Of a stretch of DNA of 64,000 nt, positions 33,906 through 46,386 are shown in pieces (the first letter of the stretch is position 1; each line of letters begins with the position of its first letter). The stretch lies in the NCBI RefSeq assembly GCF_029873635.1, contig NC_080422.1:14105936-14169935 (forward strand), in the 5' to 3' direction. Origin of the DNA: Malania oleifera. Its lineage: Eukaryota; Streptophyta; Magnoliopsida; Santalales; Ximeniaceae. A program made the translations under genes and the position numbers. Below the pieces are notes generated by a model. It saw nothing but the letters and a program-made list of their open reading frames with translations, ran no database searches and had not been told where the DNA came from.

Positions 33906-34597
33906 TAGGGGTGAGCATAATTCAGGGAAACCCGAATTAACCGACCAATTTTGGTCGATTCGGTTCGGTCAAGAAACAAGGTCGGTTCGGTTCGGTTACG
34001 ATTTTACCAATTTTCGGTTAATTGGTTATCGGTTCGGTTAATATGAATTTTAATTCGGTTAACCGAATTAATAATTAGTGATTCTAGTGAATAAATGAAG
34101 AAGGCTACTGCAGGTGAGCTAACTCCTTTAATCAAACCCATGAATGTCTCTCCAACCAATCCAGGTATGAATTGGGACTGAGAAGCACGAAATAGTACGT
34201 CAACTTTACTGGAGGAACAAGCCCTACATTCACTGGATCCGCAAGCAATCCAATTAGGAACATCAAAACCTAGGGCTATGTCCAGCAAAGTAACATTGTT
34301 TCCAAATCACACCAAGACGATCCCAACATATAGAGTTGATTTTCATGTTTTTAATAATTAATAATTAGTGATTAAGCTGGAATTGGTAAAAAAATTTATA
34401 ATTTTATTATGTTTTTAATAATTAATTTCAAATTATTTCGGTTAAATTCGGTTAACCGAATTACCCGAAAAGGTAATTCGGTCGGGTTTGGTTCGGTGAG
34501 CTTCCTTTGTTTGGTCGGTTCGGTTATCAGAAATCATTAACCGAAAATTTTGGTTAATTAACCGAATTTGGCCGAACCGACCGTTTGCTCACCCCTA
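33906..34597. mobile_element. hAT-type MITE with extra internal segment
   Basis: A 692-bp element with terminal inverted repeats TAGGGGTGAGCA / TGCTCACCCCTA and a perfect 8-bp duplication TTTGTGGG (33898-33905, 34598-34605), the hAT signature. It is inserted in the first Cassandra LTR. Arms rich in 'ggttcggtt' and 'aaccgaa' can pair over long stretches. A segment of about 270 bp (about 34080-34350) is absent from the sister copy at 57804-58360 and has gene-like composition. No transposase is present; it would need an autonomous hAT element. Confidence 0.9.
34080..34345 (-). other. Gene-like segment captured inside MITE
   Basis: On the minus strand this segment translates openly for over 70 codons ('DIALGFDVPNWIACGSSECR', 'FIPGLVGETFMGLIKGV'), unlike the AT-rich MITE body. 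It lies between two copies of a ~15-bp direct repeat, taataattagtgatt (about 34069-34083 and 34358-34372). I do not recognise the parent gene. It could be a captured exon, a fragment of another transposon, or filler DNA from break repair. Confidence 0.45.
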
Positions 34598-35148
34598 TTT
34601 GTGGGACCAGTCATTAGTTCGATAAGGTCCACATATAACGACCTGCTTATCTTAATATATAATAAAACATAATAAATAAAATACTCAACCCGAACCCGTG
34701 GGTAGCGGGGACACCTGTCATACACCGCGGAACCTAGGCAGCAGTAAATGTAAATCACATTCATCAACCATAAATTATATAATACCAAAGTCTACTATAT
34801 TCCCAAAGATACTGTGTTTATATACAATCTTCAAAACATCAAAATAAACCTAGAATCTTACAATAAAAATCTCCTGATCCTAGATCAGAACTTACCCTTT
34901 TAGCAGGGAAGCTCAACTCACTTAGCGGCGACCCTGACCCGCCGGTCTCTTCTGGTTTCCTGAAATAATTTAAACTTAGGGTAAGACACCTCTCAGTAAG
35001 GGCAGATAAATTAAAATCAGTTGTGTGGCAACATGAATATTTAATGTTGTAATACATATACCATACATTTCACATACCATAAAACATAAATCGTAATATG
35101 GTTAGATAAACATATAATTTCATATTTCCAAGTAATCATACTAATCAT

Positions 35149-36925
35149 TGATTACGCGTCAAAACTGCGTAATTGAACGTTTAACCCGAGCTTTACGATT
35201 TATATTTTTAATTAAATGTCCAAAATTGTCCAATATTTTAATAAAGTGCCAAAATCATCATTCTTGAACTTTATTACACTATTTATGAAGTTTTGGTAAT
35301 TTTTTTTGTCGCAGGAAAATTCCCAGGAACCAAAACCGATACCTATTCGTATTTTGTGCATAACTTTTCCGTCTAAACTTCAATCGAGATGATTCAAATT
35401 TCTGAATAAAGAGGAAAGGATTATCTACAACTTTTCTGTTTTGAGTTTTGCGAGATACTGGCTCCAAAAGAGTCAGATCTGCGACGAACAGAGAACAAAT
35501 AAAATGAGAAAATAAAAAATATATTTGAATGAATATTTAATGTGATGGCCGGGTCAGGTCAGTGCTATCCGGGTAGGGCTTCTTCTTTTTTCTTTTTAAA
35601 CTCCTCCAGCGCAGCTCTTGGGGGCTCTCTCTTTCCTCTGTTCTTCTTCTTCTTCTTCTTCTTCTTCTTCTTCTTCTTCTCTTCCCCTGTCCCTTCTCTT
35701 TTCCTTAGCTTTTCTCTGCCCTTTCTTTTGCCCATTCTCCTGTTCTATTCCTCTATTTATTTTTTCTCTTCTACTTTTTCTTATTTCCAGCTTGCCAGTT
35801 CTCAGCCATCTGTTCTCCCAAACTCTCTTTGCTCCAGCCTCTCCCTCCATTCTCTGTCTTCAACCTGAAGACCATACCAGCCACTACACCCGAGAGTTCC
35901 ATTCCTGTGCACAGCAACTCTGGCGAGACTCTTGACTCCAGCAACCCCTGTGCATCAGCTCCGCCATAGTTACACAGATCAACAGATCCGAAGCACTGTC
36001 TCAGCCAATTTCCAGCAGGTGTCTCGGCCAATTTCCAGCAGGCCTCTCGGCCAATTTACAACAGCCTGCGGCTTCACCAACACCAGCCGAAGACTTCCTC
36101 ACCTCTGCATCTACTGCCATGGCTGCCTCTCTCTCTCTCTCTCTCTCTCTCTTCTTTATTCTTTTCTTTTCTTTCTTTTGTTTTCAATTGCAACAATATA
36201 TTTCTTCTCTCCTTTAGTTGTTTGTTAGAATTTTGAAAGATTGTTTGAATGGGTGTTAAGTTATTTTAATTTGTTTAGTGGAGTTTAATATTTATTTATT
36301 TATGTTCTTTTTAATTAATGTTATTATTAGATTGGATAGATTTAATTTAACTCCTTTTATTTATTTATCATACCTTTAGTTCCTTTTATTTATGTTTTTA
36401 TTGTGTTTTATTTTCATTTAAGTCAATTAATAGTTAAACTTTGTTTCGAGTTCTTGGTTCGTAATAAAAGTTCAGTTTTTAGTCTGCATTTAAATTGTGA
36501 TTTTGGTTCGTAATTTTTAGTTCATGTTAAAGATTTGATTTTTATTCCGCGTGTGTGTGTGTTTGATTGAGTTCCCATTCTGCGTGTTATAATTCCTTAT
36601 TCAAAGTTGTCATCTTTAATTAAGCGTGTTTCAGTGTTTCCTTAAGTAGGTTAGGATTTTCGTTATTGTTATTTAATTTAGTGCGTGCTAGTTTTAGGAC
36701 TTTAATTTGTGTGTGTATTTAATTTGTTAAATTAGGTCTCCACAATTTTGAAAATCCCGAATCTGAACTGAGTTCAGTACCTTTTTAATTTTGATTAGAA
36801 GAACGTAAATTTTGAGATTAAAACGCATTCCCTAAGGATACGATCTAGCCCTTGGGCTTAATATTACATGACGTAACTCCTATACTTGGGATAACTTCTG
36901 AACTGCTCATTTTTCAAGTGAGTCA
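35149..36925 (+). mobile_element. Solo LTR of unclassified family D, copy 2
   Basis: 1777 bp, TGATTACGCG to GTGAGTCA, with a perfect duplication ATCAT (35144-35148, 36926-36930). It is nested in the Ty3 solo LTR. It is very similar to copy 3 along its length, including 'cgtattttgtgcataacttttc', a TTC run (about 35641-35679) and the terminal block 'gacgatctagcccttggg'-like. Ser/Phe- and Glu-rich reading frames here are translations of the TTC run. TG...CA ends with 5-bp duplications indicate an LTR, but the parental lineage is unknown to me. Confidence 0.88.
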
Positions 36926-38045
36926 ATCATGTATTATCTGATATAATCTATAATACTGAAAACTACTCAGGATGTATAGTTAGTTGATGTCATGTATTAC
37001 CCCCCATAACGGGTTGTGTAGCCCGAAGGCGGGACCCCACAATGATTGGCCAACCACTACCGAGTCAAAAATGTCTGTAAGTATGATGGGCCCGCCACAC
37101 CCTGGTCTGAACTGCCACGTGGATGTCTACAACTCTACACTGAAAGCCACATCGACTATCCATCTCCCACCCCTTCGTGGGGTGGTTAGCACCAATCTGA
37201 ACATAGATATCTTATCTATAAACTATGGCACCGTGCTCCTGAAACTAAACTAAACTAACATCCGAGTTTTGATAACATATAGTACATAAACATATATTGT
37301 TTATCGTAAATCAAATAATAACATTTTCTGAATCCAACATTAACATAATAATTATGATCTCGCACCGAAAACGTGAATAAATGTGGCCTTGCACCAAATA
37401 ACATGAGTAATTGCGGTCTTGCGTCGACCATATCATATATTCTGAAATCATAATTTACTGTGTTTATCATGTTATTCTTGAAAATATTTGTAAACATGTT
37501 TTATTTTGTAAATCTAACTTAACATGGTATAATATATATATAAAATAATATTCACGTCACACGAATTGAATGAAACTATATATATACCATTCTGAAATCA
37601 CATTTCCTGTACAATTGCAGTATTTTCCCAAACTTACATTTTCTCGAATATACTCATATATAATCACATGATTTCTGAAAATTATTCTACTATTAAATAA
37701 TAGTAATTTCAATGAAAAATAACTGTTTTAATTTATTCCCTTACCTGTCAACTGAAAAGTCCCTCTATAATACTAGTCTTACACCCGTAGGAAACCCTGA
37801 GCAGTACCCTGAAAATGATAACTCCCAGAACTAAACTTCAGTATTTATTCGAGTACTGTGGAAAGATCAAATTTCGAATAAAAAACCTTACCTTGATTCA
37901 AGGGTGAATTTTAACTTGCTTCCACCAACGATTCGCTCTGGCAAATTTGGAGAGAACTTCCCAAGGAGTGTCGTGGGGGCCTCAGATCATCGATCCGACA
38001 ACTAACGGGGCCGAAATCGAAGAGAGAAGAGGGAGGAATCGTAGG

Positions 38046-38050
<5 letters not shown>

Positions 38051-38110
<60 letters not shown>
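38051..38110. repeat. (GA)n microsatellite
   Basis: An uninterrupted run of about 30 GA units in the transcript-leader part of the Ty3 solo LTR. Shorter GA/CT runs sit at the same place in sister LTRs (4879-4908, 51421-51442), so it expanded from an inherited CT-rich leader. Confidence 0.95.
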
Positions 38111-38114
<4 letters not shown>

Positions 38115-38170
38115 TGAACGTCAAAATTCTGCTGACAAAACAAAGTTCGACCTTTATATACACTAGCCCT

Positions 38171-38380
38171 GTTCGACGAGCCACGTCACCTCGTCGACAA
38201 GGTCAAGAAACAATTTGTCGACGAACCCTACCCTTTGTCGACGAACCCTACCCTTTGTCGACAAAATTTAGAGTCGCCCAAATATCCTCTCGATATTTTC
38301 TCATCGATGAAACATACCCTCGTCGACGAGACCCTATGTTATCCTCGTCGACGAATCCCCTGTATTCTTCGACGAGTCCT
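38171..38380. promoter_or_regulatory. TCGTCGACGA palindrome array in LTR U3
   Basis: About nine copies or near-copies (TTCGACGAG, CGTCGACAAG, TGTCGACGAACC twice in an 18-bp tandem, CCTCGTCGACGAG, CGTCGACGAAT and others) in the U3 of the minus-strand solo LTR, adjacent to its TATA-like element. See the corresponding arrays at 19799, 43809, 47446, 51510 and 60768. Confidence 0.55.
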
Positions 38381-38733
38381 TGATTAAATTCCGCAGTTTT
38401 TATTTCCATTTCTCTCCTTCTTTTTTATTTAAATAACATTATTCTTCGAGTCATTACACCACCTCCCCTATTTTCTGGTCCAGGTAGAGGAGGAGAGATG
38501 TAGTGCTCCCTGGCAGACTCAGGTTAGGGCGTTACAAAATGGTATCAGAGCAATTACCCAGCCAAAAGTGTGATGAGACTCACATCACCTGAGAAGTTTT
38601 CTCATGAAGTGTGTGAGTGAGGGCAAAACACACTGAAAGGGACACGTGTTGGTTTGTAGGGCCAGTCATTAGTCCGATAAGGCTCACCCCCCTATTGTCT
38701 GGTCCAAGTGAAGGAGAAGAGACGCAATGCTCC

Positions 38734-40478
38734 TGATTACGCGTCAAAACTGCGTAATTGGGCATTGTTACCCGAGCTTTGCGGTTTATATTTTTAATTA
38801 AATGTCCAAAATTTTCCAATATTTTAATAAAGTGCCAAAATCATCATTCTTGAACTTTATTGCACTATTTATGAGATTTTGGTAATTTTTTGTCGCAGGA
38901 AAATTTCTGAGAATCAAAACCGACACCTGTTCGTATTTTGTGCATAACTTTTCTGTCCAAGCTCCGATCGAGACGATTCAAATTTTTGGAGAAAGAGGAA
39001 AGGATTATCTACAACTTTTGTGTTTTGAGTTTTGTAAGATACGAGCTCCAGAAGAGCAGAATTTGCAATGAACAGAGAAAAAAAAAATACAATAATTTGG
39101 GTCAAGTTGCCGGGTCAAATTCGTTGGATCCGGGTCCTAGGGCAGCTTCTTTCCTCCTTTAAATTTCTTTCTTTTCTTTCCTCTGTTCTGCAGGCAGCCC
39201 CGAGGGCTCTCCTCTCCTCCTCTTCTTCTTCTTCTTCTTCTTCTTCTTCTTCTTCTTTAATTGGTTTTTTTTCATCTTGCTCTCTTCTCTTTCCCTCTGT
39301 TTTCATTTTAATTCTCTCCCTAAACTCTCCCCCACTCTCTTCCTCTCTCTCTCTGTTCTCCCTAAACTCCCTCTGCAATCTCCTCTGCTGCAAGCCCCGC
39401 TCCAGCTGCACATACTAATCTCCACCGCAGCATAACCTCAAGCAGCCTCTGCTAGCCATGCCCGCCAGCAGCCAGAACACAGCAAAGGACAACACATTAG
39501 CAGCTTCATCTTCTCCTCTGCAACACCAGTCGAGACTCCAGCAGATCACACAGCCCTCTGCCATAACAACACCAGCAGCCTCTCCACGGCTAGCCAGCAA
39601 CACAGCAGCCCCTCCATCTCTGCACAGTTCCTATGGCAAAAGGACAGCACATCAGCAGTTTTATCTCCGGACACAGAAGCCCCGTGAGCCTCCACAATCG
39701 ACCAGCGGACGTGCTCTGTTTTTCTCTCTTTCTCTCCTTCTCTATTCTTTTCTTTTACTTTATTTTATTTGGGTATTATGTTTTTGTTTTTTTGAAGGTT
39801 AAGTGATCTATATTTAAATGCTTATTTAGTATTATTCAAATGACTATTGTTATTTTTTTTTATTCAAGTTTTTGGAATGATGTAATTTTAAACTGCTGCA
39901 ACTTGTTTATTTATTTAGTGATAGATTTAATTAATTCTTTTGTTTATTTAATTAATCTAGTGAAGTTTGGTTCAGTTCTAGTATAAAATAAAAAAAATAA
40001 AAAAAAATAACATACAAAGTTCGTGTTTTTATTGTGTCCCGTTATCATTTAGGTTGATTGATAATTTAATTTTAGTTCGCATTCTTGATTCGTGTTAAAA
40101 GTTCAGTTTTTAGTCTGTGTTTGAATCTGATTGAGTTTCCATTCCTGCGTATTTTAATTCCTTATTTGTAGTTGCCATCTTTAATAATGCGTGTTTAGGT
40201 ATTTCCTTGAGTAGCTTAGGGTTTCCTTTATTGTTATTTAATTCCGTGCGTGCTAGTTTTAGGACTTTAATTTGTATTTTCATTTAAGTCTCCACAATCT
40301 TGAAAATCCCCGAATCTGAACTGAGTTCAGTACCTTTTTAATTTCGATTGGAAGAACGTAAAATCTGAGATTAAAACGCATTCCCTGAGGAGACGATCTA
40401 GCCCTTGGGCTTAATATTACACGACGTAACTCCTATACTTGGGATAGCTTTCGAGCTGCTCATTTTTCGAGTGAGTCA
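38734..40478 (+). mobile_element. Solo LTR of unclassified family D, copy 3
   Basis: 1745 bp, TGATTACGCG to GAGTGAGTCA, with a perfect duplication GCTCC (38729-38733, 40479-40483). It is inserted in the middle Cassandra LTR; removing it restores 'gcaatgctccctggcagac'. It has a TTC run near 39219-39256 and the same terminal block as copy 2. The Glu/Lys-rich and Ser-rich reading frames at 39068-39418 are simple-sequence translations. Confidence 0.9.
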
Positions 40479-40708
40479 GCTCCCTGGCAGACCCAGTTGG
40501 GGGGTTGCAAAATGGTATCAGAGCAATTACCCAGCTAGAAGTGTGATGAGATTCACATCGCTTGTGTTTGAAAATGTGGGTTCGCAATGATGACGTTATG
40601 TTCTGTAAGTGGGGGAGAATGTGATACCCCATGGAAAAAAGGCTTAAAAAGGATTAGATGTTACTACTCATATCAACAAGGTGCACATTTCTTTTCAGGA
40701 GCCTTCCT

Positions 40709-40780
40709 ATAAGAACTTCACGGTTAATTGTACTTGGCTTAGAGTAATCTTAGGATGGGTGACCATTTGGAAAGTTTTCT
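40709..40780 (+). ncRNA. 5S rRNA-like domain in last Cassandra LTR
   Basis: Second copy: 'agaacttcacggttaa', 'gtacttggc' and 'ggatgggtgaccatttggaa'. It is slightly more diverged in box C than the copy at 33776, so pol III competence is doubtful. Confidence 0.8.
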
Positions 40781-40937
40781 CAAGAAGTGTGTGAGTGAAG
40801 ACAAAACACACTGAAAGGGACATGTGTTGGTCTGTGGGGTCAGTCATAGTTTGATAAGACTTATCCCCCTGTTGTCTGGTTTAGGTGGAGGAGGAGAGAC
40901 GCAGTGCTCCCTGACAGACCTAGGTTGGGGCGTTACA

Positions 40938-41303
40938 CTTGATGATGATGGATATTGCAACTTCTTTGGTAATGGACAATGGAGACTTACCAGAGGAAAT
41001 TTAATTATGGCCCAAGGTAACAAATTTTCTAATTTATATTTTATAAATGCTTCTATTTGCTTGAATTCTGTGAATGTAGTTGATAGAGATATCACATCAA
41101 AGTTATGGCACAAGCGACTCAGTCACATAAGTGAGAAAAGACTCGATTGCTTGGCCAAAAAGAATTTGTTGTCAGGCTTAAATGGTGCAAAATTAAAAAG
41201 ATGTGTTCACTGTTTGGCAGGGAAACAGAAAAGGGTTTCATTTAAGAGTCATCCTTCTTCCAAAAAAACAAAGTTACTTGAGTTGATTCATTTAGACGTT
41301 TGT
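40938..41303 (+). pseudogene. Copia GAG-pre-integrase region
   Basis: The copia frame resumes after Cassandra: 'LDDDGYCNFFGNGQWRLTRG', then the zinc-binding pre-integrase domain 'LWHKRLSHISEKRL' with 'CVHCLAGKQKRVSF' (an HHCC pattern), ending at 'LELIHLDVC' where the Ty3 complex entered. The stretch is open. It continues at 53118 with the core integrase domain. Confidence 0.88.
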
Positions 41304-43009
41304 TGTAACAACTATATTTTCCTACTATATATATATATATTTTATACTATTAATACTCTGATACCATAATACACAGTCAAAGACCACTCGGACCCTTAAG
41401 TACCGAGGATTTACCTATTTATACATACATGTCATCAAAGCTGTGGAACTTATAATGTACTTAACTTATATAGAATACCAGAGTTTCATTATTTTACTTA
41501 TACACATATATCCCAAAAAATCCATCCTACCACCGACCCTTGGTATTTACCCTGCAACTGAGGTAGTACCAATGAACTCCTCTATCATGGAGCTAGCTCC
41601 ACCCGTCTAATTGGATTTCCTAAAATATTTGTAATACTGGGGTGAGACGCTTCTCAGTAAGGGAAATAAATTAATATCAGTGTGTGACAATGTGAGTTTC
41701 ATCATATTATAAACATGTACTTCAATTAATATAACTGTAATATATCCTTAAGCTGTAACTGATAACACATTAAAATCTGTACTTTTAAATATAAACTTAC
41801 TATATCATAATGAATTATTGTATCTTTTAAATCATCTGTTAAATTTGCATATTACTAAAATTTTACCCTGAATGTATAACTGCATATCATGATTTTACCC
41901 CACATGATCTGAGTTGTGCGGCCCATAGGTTGGACCTAACGTTGGCTGGTCTACCAGGTTAAGTCAAACCTGGCGTAACTATGCATGATTGCCCACCCAT
42001 CCTACTACATCGTCAAACCTCTAACGGGTCAGTAACACAATGGGTATCCTACTACACTGCCTACACTTCAGGCTAATCGGCCTCTGACCCACACTTCCTG
42101 AATAGTGTGGTTGCACTGTCAACTATACACCAATCTAGTCCACCTAGCCTACACATTGACAACCTCTAAGGGGTTCGGAACACAATGGGTATCCTACAAC
42201 ACCGATTTAGCTTGCTAGCAACAGTACCATGCTCTTATCATATGTAACCATTCAGGTTATGTTACTATATAATACATTTCTCATATTATATATTTCTGTT
42301 CGTAAATAATATTTTCATATTTCTAAAATAAAATCTGGATTTTATATATTTCTGAATAAACATTGTCATTTCATAATTTCTAAATGGATTGTCATATAAA
42401 ATCTAATAACGACATCTGCGCCGACTATCATTACATGGCCTCTACGCCGACTAAATAGTTACGACATCTACGCCAACTGAATATGTGAGATCCCAATTTT
42501 CATATCATTTTAAAAAAAAAATAAAATCATCAATAATAATTAAATCATACACATCAAACATCACATCGACCACGTCAACAACTCCGATACCACTCACACG
42601 ACCCGACCCGCATTGGGTACCGGGCAAACAAACATTTTATTTATATTAACCTAACAGCGGAAGACATAATACACATACCATCCAGAATACAATTACCCAG
42701 AGTACTAAATCATCCATATCTACGTATTTGTTTAACACATTCCCCAAAAACAAAACATCCTAGGGAAACACACACATCCCTAGTTCAAAGCACTTACCCT
42801 ATATATCAGGGTACCAGCTCCCCATTATCCCGAAGCTCTATCATCTACTCTATCATAGCTTCCTGAAATATTTAGATATTTGGGTGAGACACATCTTAGT
42901 AAGACGGAATAAATTATTTACAGTGTGTGGCAATATGAGTTTCATCATATCATAATATACTTTTTTAAATTATCATATTATTTGAGAAAATAACTGATAT
43001 ACGCTCATA

Positions 43010-43047
<38 letters not shown>

Positions 43048-43739
43048 TGCGCTTTCATAATCTTTTAATTCAATTTTCAAAATCATTCACACGCAGCCCA
43101 AATTTACTAGCGAAGTTCCCAAGAATAGGGAAGATTACGCACCCATACAAGTAGCCCTAATACGTTATGCAGTCAGGTATGGCCACATCTGATACGCATC
43201 AGGGCACTCACCTTACTCAGTAAGCCCTCGTGCAGAGAGTTTTACTTCACTTCAATTATTTATGTATTAACTCACACATATCCATTTTTCAATTTCACTA
43301 TCCAGCACATGAGTATCCTTGGTATTCAGTACCAACATCGCGTCTGTAACTCATGACTACCCTGAGGATCTCTTTTCCACACTATGCTTCCCCCCATGGT
43401 CAGGGTTGTGTGGCTCGAAGGCTGGATCTAACTGCTGTTGACCTACCCGGTTAGATCAAAAAGGAAATCCATCCATGCGTCTGTAGTACGACTGGCAGGC
43501 CTATGGCCCTGATCCGGACTCAGGGAGTACAACAATTCTACTAAACGGCTCAGTCAACTACCTACACCATACTCTCCACGAGACCGTGTGGTTGCACTAA
43601 CACCTTTAGCAACGGTATCGTGCTCAATATCACAACCCATCATTAGGGTTTCTATAACCATCCGTCAGGGTTATCATTACCACATACCCCCAATCATTAT
43701 GTAGTATTGGCATTTCATCAATCATATTTCAATGATCCC

Positions 43740-45497
43740 TGTAAGAACTCGACTTGAGAATTTCAAATTTAATAAATAAAAAAAGGTAAAAAGGTAAATT
43801 TACTAGGCTTCGTCGACGAAGCCATTGTTCTCGTCGACAAAGGCCCTCATACTCTTCGTCGCCGAAATTCAGAGCCTCATCGACGAAGAGATATCGAACG
43901 AGTTGTAAAATATCGAAATAGAGTTTGTCACCGAAGGAACCGGTTCGTCAACGAAATGTGTAGATGATTCATCGACAAAGGCGCCGTCTAGTTGAAAAAT
44001 TGGAATGGGTCAAAGGTCTATAAATAGGATATTTTTTTGCTACATTGCTAAGAAAACTCAAAACCTCTCTCTCTCTTTAGGATTTCTGGTCGTCGGTTGC
44101 CGGAATCAACGATCCGACATTACCACGTGGATCAGGAGGAGAATCTCTTCGAGGATAGTGGATTAGAAATTCGTTTAGAGGATTTTTGGATTTTGAACAA
44201 AAATCGAGGTAAAGGCCCGATTTCGTTTTCATTTCAATAGATCTACAGGGAATGGTATTGTAAGGAAGTATTGTTCTTCGTTGTGTAGGTTTTGGTATTT
44301 CGGTTCATAATTTTGGAGACGTAGAGTTCGTGTTTTGGTTATCGCGTTAAGGTAAGGGGATTCTGTTTATATTAGTTATTTTTTAAATCAGAATCGGTAA
44401 ACATATAGTTTATGATTGTATGTATGATTTGGCAACTTATTTGGAAAAATCTATTAGGTAAAAATACAGGATTTTCGGGTTACTGTTTTGGGGAAAGTTG
44501 GGAGTTCGGGTATCATCTCTATTTTGTTGGAAAATTGTATGTTGTGTAAAACTGTGATATTGATATGATCGTACCTATATTTGTATTAAACTATATTCTC
44601 AAAATGAAAACGATATGATTTGTTGTAGTGTGAAATGAACTGCTGTATGTAAAATGTTCCAAGTTTTGTAAAACAGCTGTGACGACTAATTACCGTAAGC
44701 TAGTGCGTGTAGGAACATGAGTTCCAAAATTGTTTCAGGTTTTGTGAAATTTGCAATGTCTCAGCTAATTACCGTGGGCAAACGCCATGTCCCAGCTGAA
44801 TACTATAGGGGAGAGTGTCCGTATCCAAGAGTGTGAAATATCGCTTGTTTGTTCCGGCTGGTCATTGATGGGTGTGAGTGGACACCATATTAGCAACGAT
44901 ATCGCTGTGAGGCTTCGGTTAATGTAAGGTATCGGGTGCTTAAGTGTGACGATACTGACCGTATGTTTGGTATCGTATGTACTGGAACTGGATTGTGAAA
45001 ATACTGGAACTGTATCGTGTTATGTTTTATGTCAAAATAATACTTGTATATCACACACTGATATAACTTGTTTTCTTCCTTACTGAGAGGTGTCTCATCC
45101 CGATTATACAAATATTTTTCAAGTCCTTCAAGTAGCCGTCACTAGCGTCCTAGCGTAACAAAAGTGTGGTTGTCGGTTAGCTGCGTGTCGTACTTGTGTA
45201 ACTACAGATTTTGTAACCGGGTTGTCATGGTTGGGTTTTGTAGACACCTGTGGTACATATTGTATTTGTGGAATGTAGACTCTAGTTATGTATAGACTCT
45301 GGTATGATACGTTGTATGTATTAGAAAGAACATTTTCGCTGCGTATTTGATATGTATGTGATTATGTATAGGGTACGTGTACCCCACGGGGACGGACCCT
45401 CACTCAATGTAGTATCATGTATGTTTTAAATGATACAGAGACAGGTTAGGTTACTAAATTCACACTTGGGGCCCATCTGCAGGTTCGGGCCGTGATA
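43740..45497 (+). mobile_element. Solo Ty3 LTR, perfect ATCCC duplication
   Basis: 1758 bp from TGTAAGAACTCG to GGGCCGTGATA, flanked by ATCCC at 43735-43739 and 45498-45502. U3 holds palindromes at 43809-43980 and a TATA box at 44019-44026, followed by 'ctctctctctctttagg'. The 'cttactgagaggtgtctcatccc' block near 45079 is the one shared by all Ty3 LTRs here. The 5' start resembles the LTR end at 5244. No genes. Confidence 0.9.
43809..43980. promoter_or_regulatory. TCGTCGACGA palindrome array in LTR U3
   Basis: Six to seven copies or variants (CGTCGACGAA, CGTCGACAA, CGTCGCCGAA, CATCGACGAA, CGTCAACGAA, CATCGACAAA) within 172 bp, starting 69 bp into the LTR and ending 38 bp upstream of TATAAATA (44019-44026). 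Confidence 0.6.
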
Positions 45498-45667
45498 ATC
45501 CCATTGCAGTTTTTGCACTTTGCAATCTTCACATTTCCCAGTATTTAATGATCTCATTGTAGTTTTCACACTTTGCAATGTTCACATTTCAATATTTATA
45601 TTGCAGAATTTACATTACAATATTCTCATTTTTAATATTCACATTTCAAAATTCATTTCATAATAAT

Positions 45668-45669
<2 letters not shown>

Positions 45670-45722
<53 letters not shown>
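45670..45722. repeat. Compound (AC)n(AT)n microsatellite
   Basis: About 14 AC units running directly into about 12 AT units. A second, pure TA run of about 23 units lies at 45810-45855. A His/Ile/Tyr-rich reading frame across both is an artefact. Confidence 0.95.
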
Positions 45723-45728
<6 letters not shown>

Positions 45729-45807
45729 CCTCATTTCCCATTATTCAACATTTCTCAGTAAAACATTTTTATACTGCATATTTCATCATTTTTCAAAAAA
45801 TACTCTT

Positions 45808-45857
<50 letters not shown>

Positions 45858-46386
45858 TTGTTTTAATGTTTCTAAATAAAACATATCTTCATTTCATTCA
45901 CATACTAGCATATATCATAATTCACGTGTTTCAATATTTCTCAAAATACCCATATCACTAGTTCACACATTCTCATTTTCATAGAAATCATTTCTATTCA
46001 CATATAAATTCCAAATTTTATTATTTTCCATTAACATATCAATAATTCATATTTCATTATTTTTTCAAAAATTACTCATCACTATATTTCACATTTTCAA
46101 TATACGTCATATGCCACACAACTTTTGTCTAATACTCACAATATACCAATTTTTCAGGTAACTCATCATATTTCATTTTCACAAAATAATTCATCAGTAT
46201 TTTCCAAAATAACTGCTATAATTTATTCCTTTTACCTAGTTTAAAAAAACTACGCTAGTAGGGACCCCAAAATTATACCCGCGATGCTCATCCGAACCAT
46301 ATATTCCAAAAACCCTACTTATTCAATTCAACCCCAAAATGCTCAATATTTTAATATTTCCAAATCTACATTAATTAAATTAACAT

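Larger units (their letters stand above)
34634..38458 (-). mobile_element. Solo Ty3 LTR in Cassandra, split by family D copy 2
   Basis: Minus-strand LTR: its 5' end is at 38458 (complement TGTAATGACTCG) and its 3' end at 34634 (tataacgacc, from TGTAACGACC). The flanks ccaca (34629-34633) and ccacc (38459-38463) are a 5-bp duplication with one mismatch. Removing it rejoins the Cassandra LTR. Without the nested copy it is about 2.05 kb. It carries a palindrome array at 38171-38380, a TATA-like cctttatata on the other strand at 38151-38160, and a long GA run. Confidence 0.85.
33686..40937 (+). mobile_element. Cassandra-type TRIM array (LTR-internal-LTR-internal-LTR)
   Basis: The element starts TGTGATACCCC and ends GGGGCGTTACA, with a perfect CTTGA duplication (33681-33685, 40938-40942) inside the copia protease region. 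The LTRs are about 320 bp and the internal region only ~110 bp: primer site TGGTATCAGAGC (38540-38551 and again 40513-40524) to polypurine tract taagtgggggagaa (40606-40619), with no coding. Three LTRs are present: first 33686-33905 + 34606-34633 + 38464-38536; middle about 38590-38733 + 40484-40509, lacking its 5' part; last 40620-40937. Each full LTR holds a 5S rRNA-like domain, the diagnostic of Cassandra. Later insertions stretch the array to 7.3 kb. Confidence 0.88.

Noticed and set aside
33906-34597. Treating the 'ggttcggtt'-rich block as a satellite or telomere-like repeat
   Set aside because: Terminal inverted repeats and a perfect 8-bp duplication show it is a MITE; the repetitive look comes from its pairing arms.
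35542-35935. Ser/Phe- and Glu-rich reading frames of about 85-108 residues
   Set aside because: They come from a TTC run in a solo LTR; the related solo LTR at 38734 gives the same artefact at 39068-39418, and the minus-oriented copy does so at 18537-19105.
45578-45961. 127-residue His/Ile/Tyr-rich reading frame
   Set aside because: It spans AC/AT and TA microsatellites in transposon DNA.
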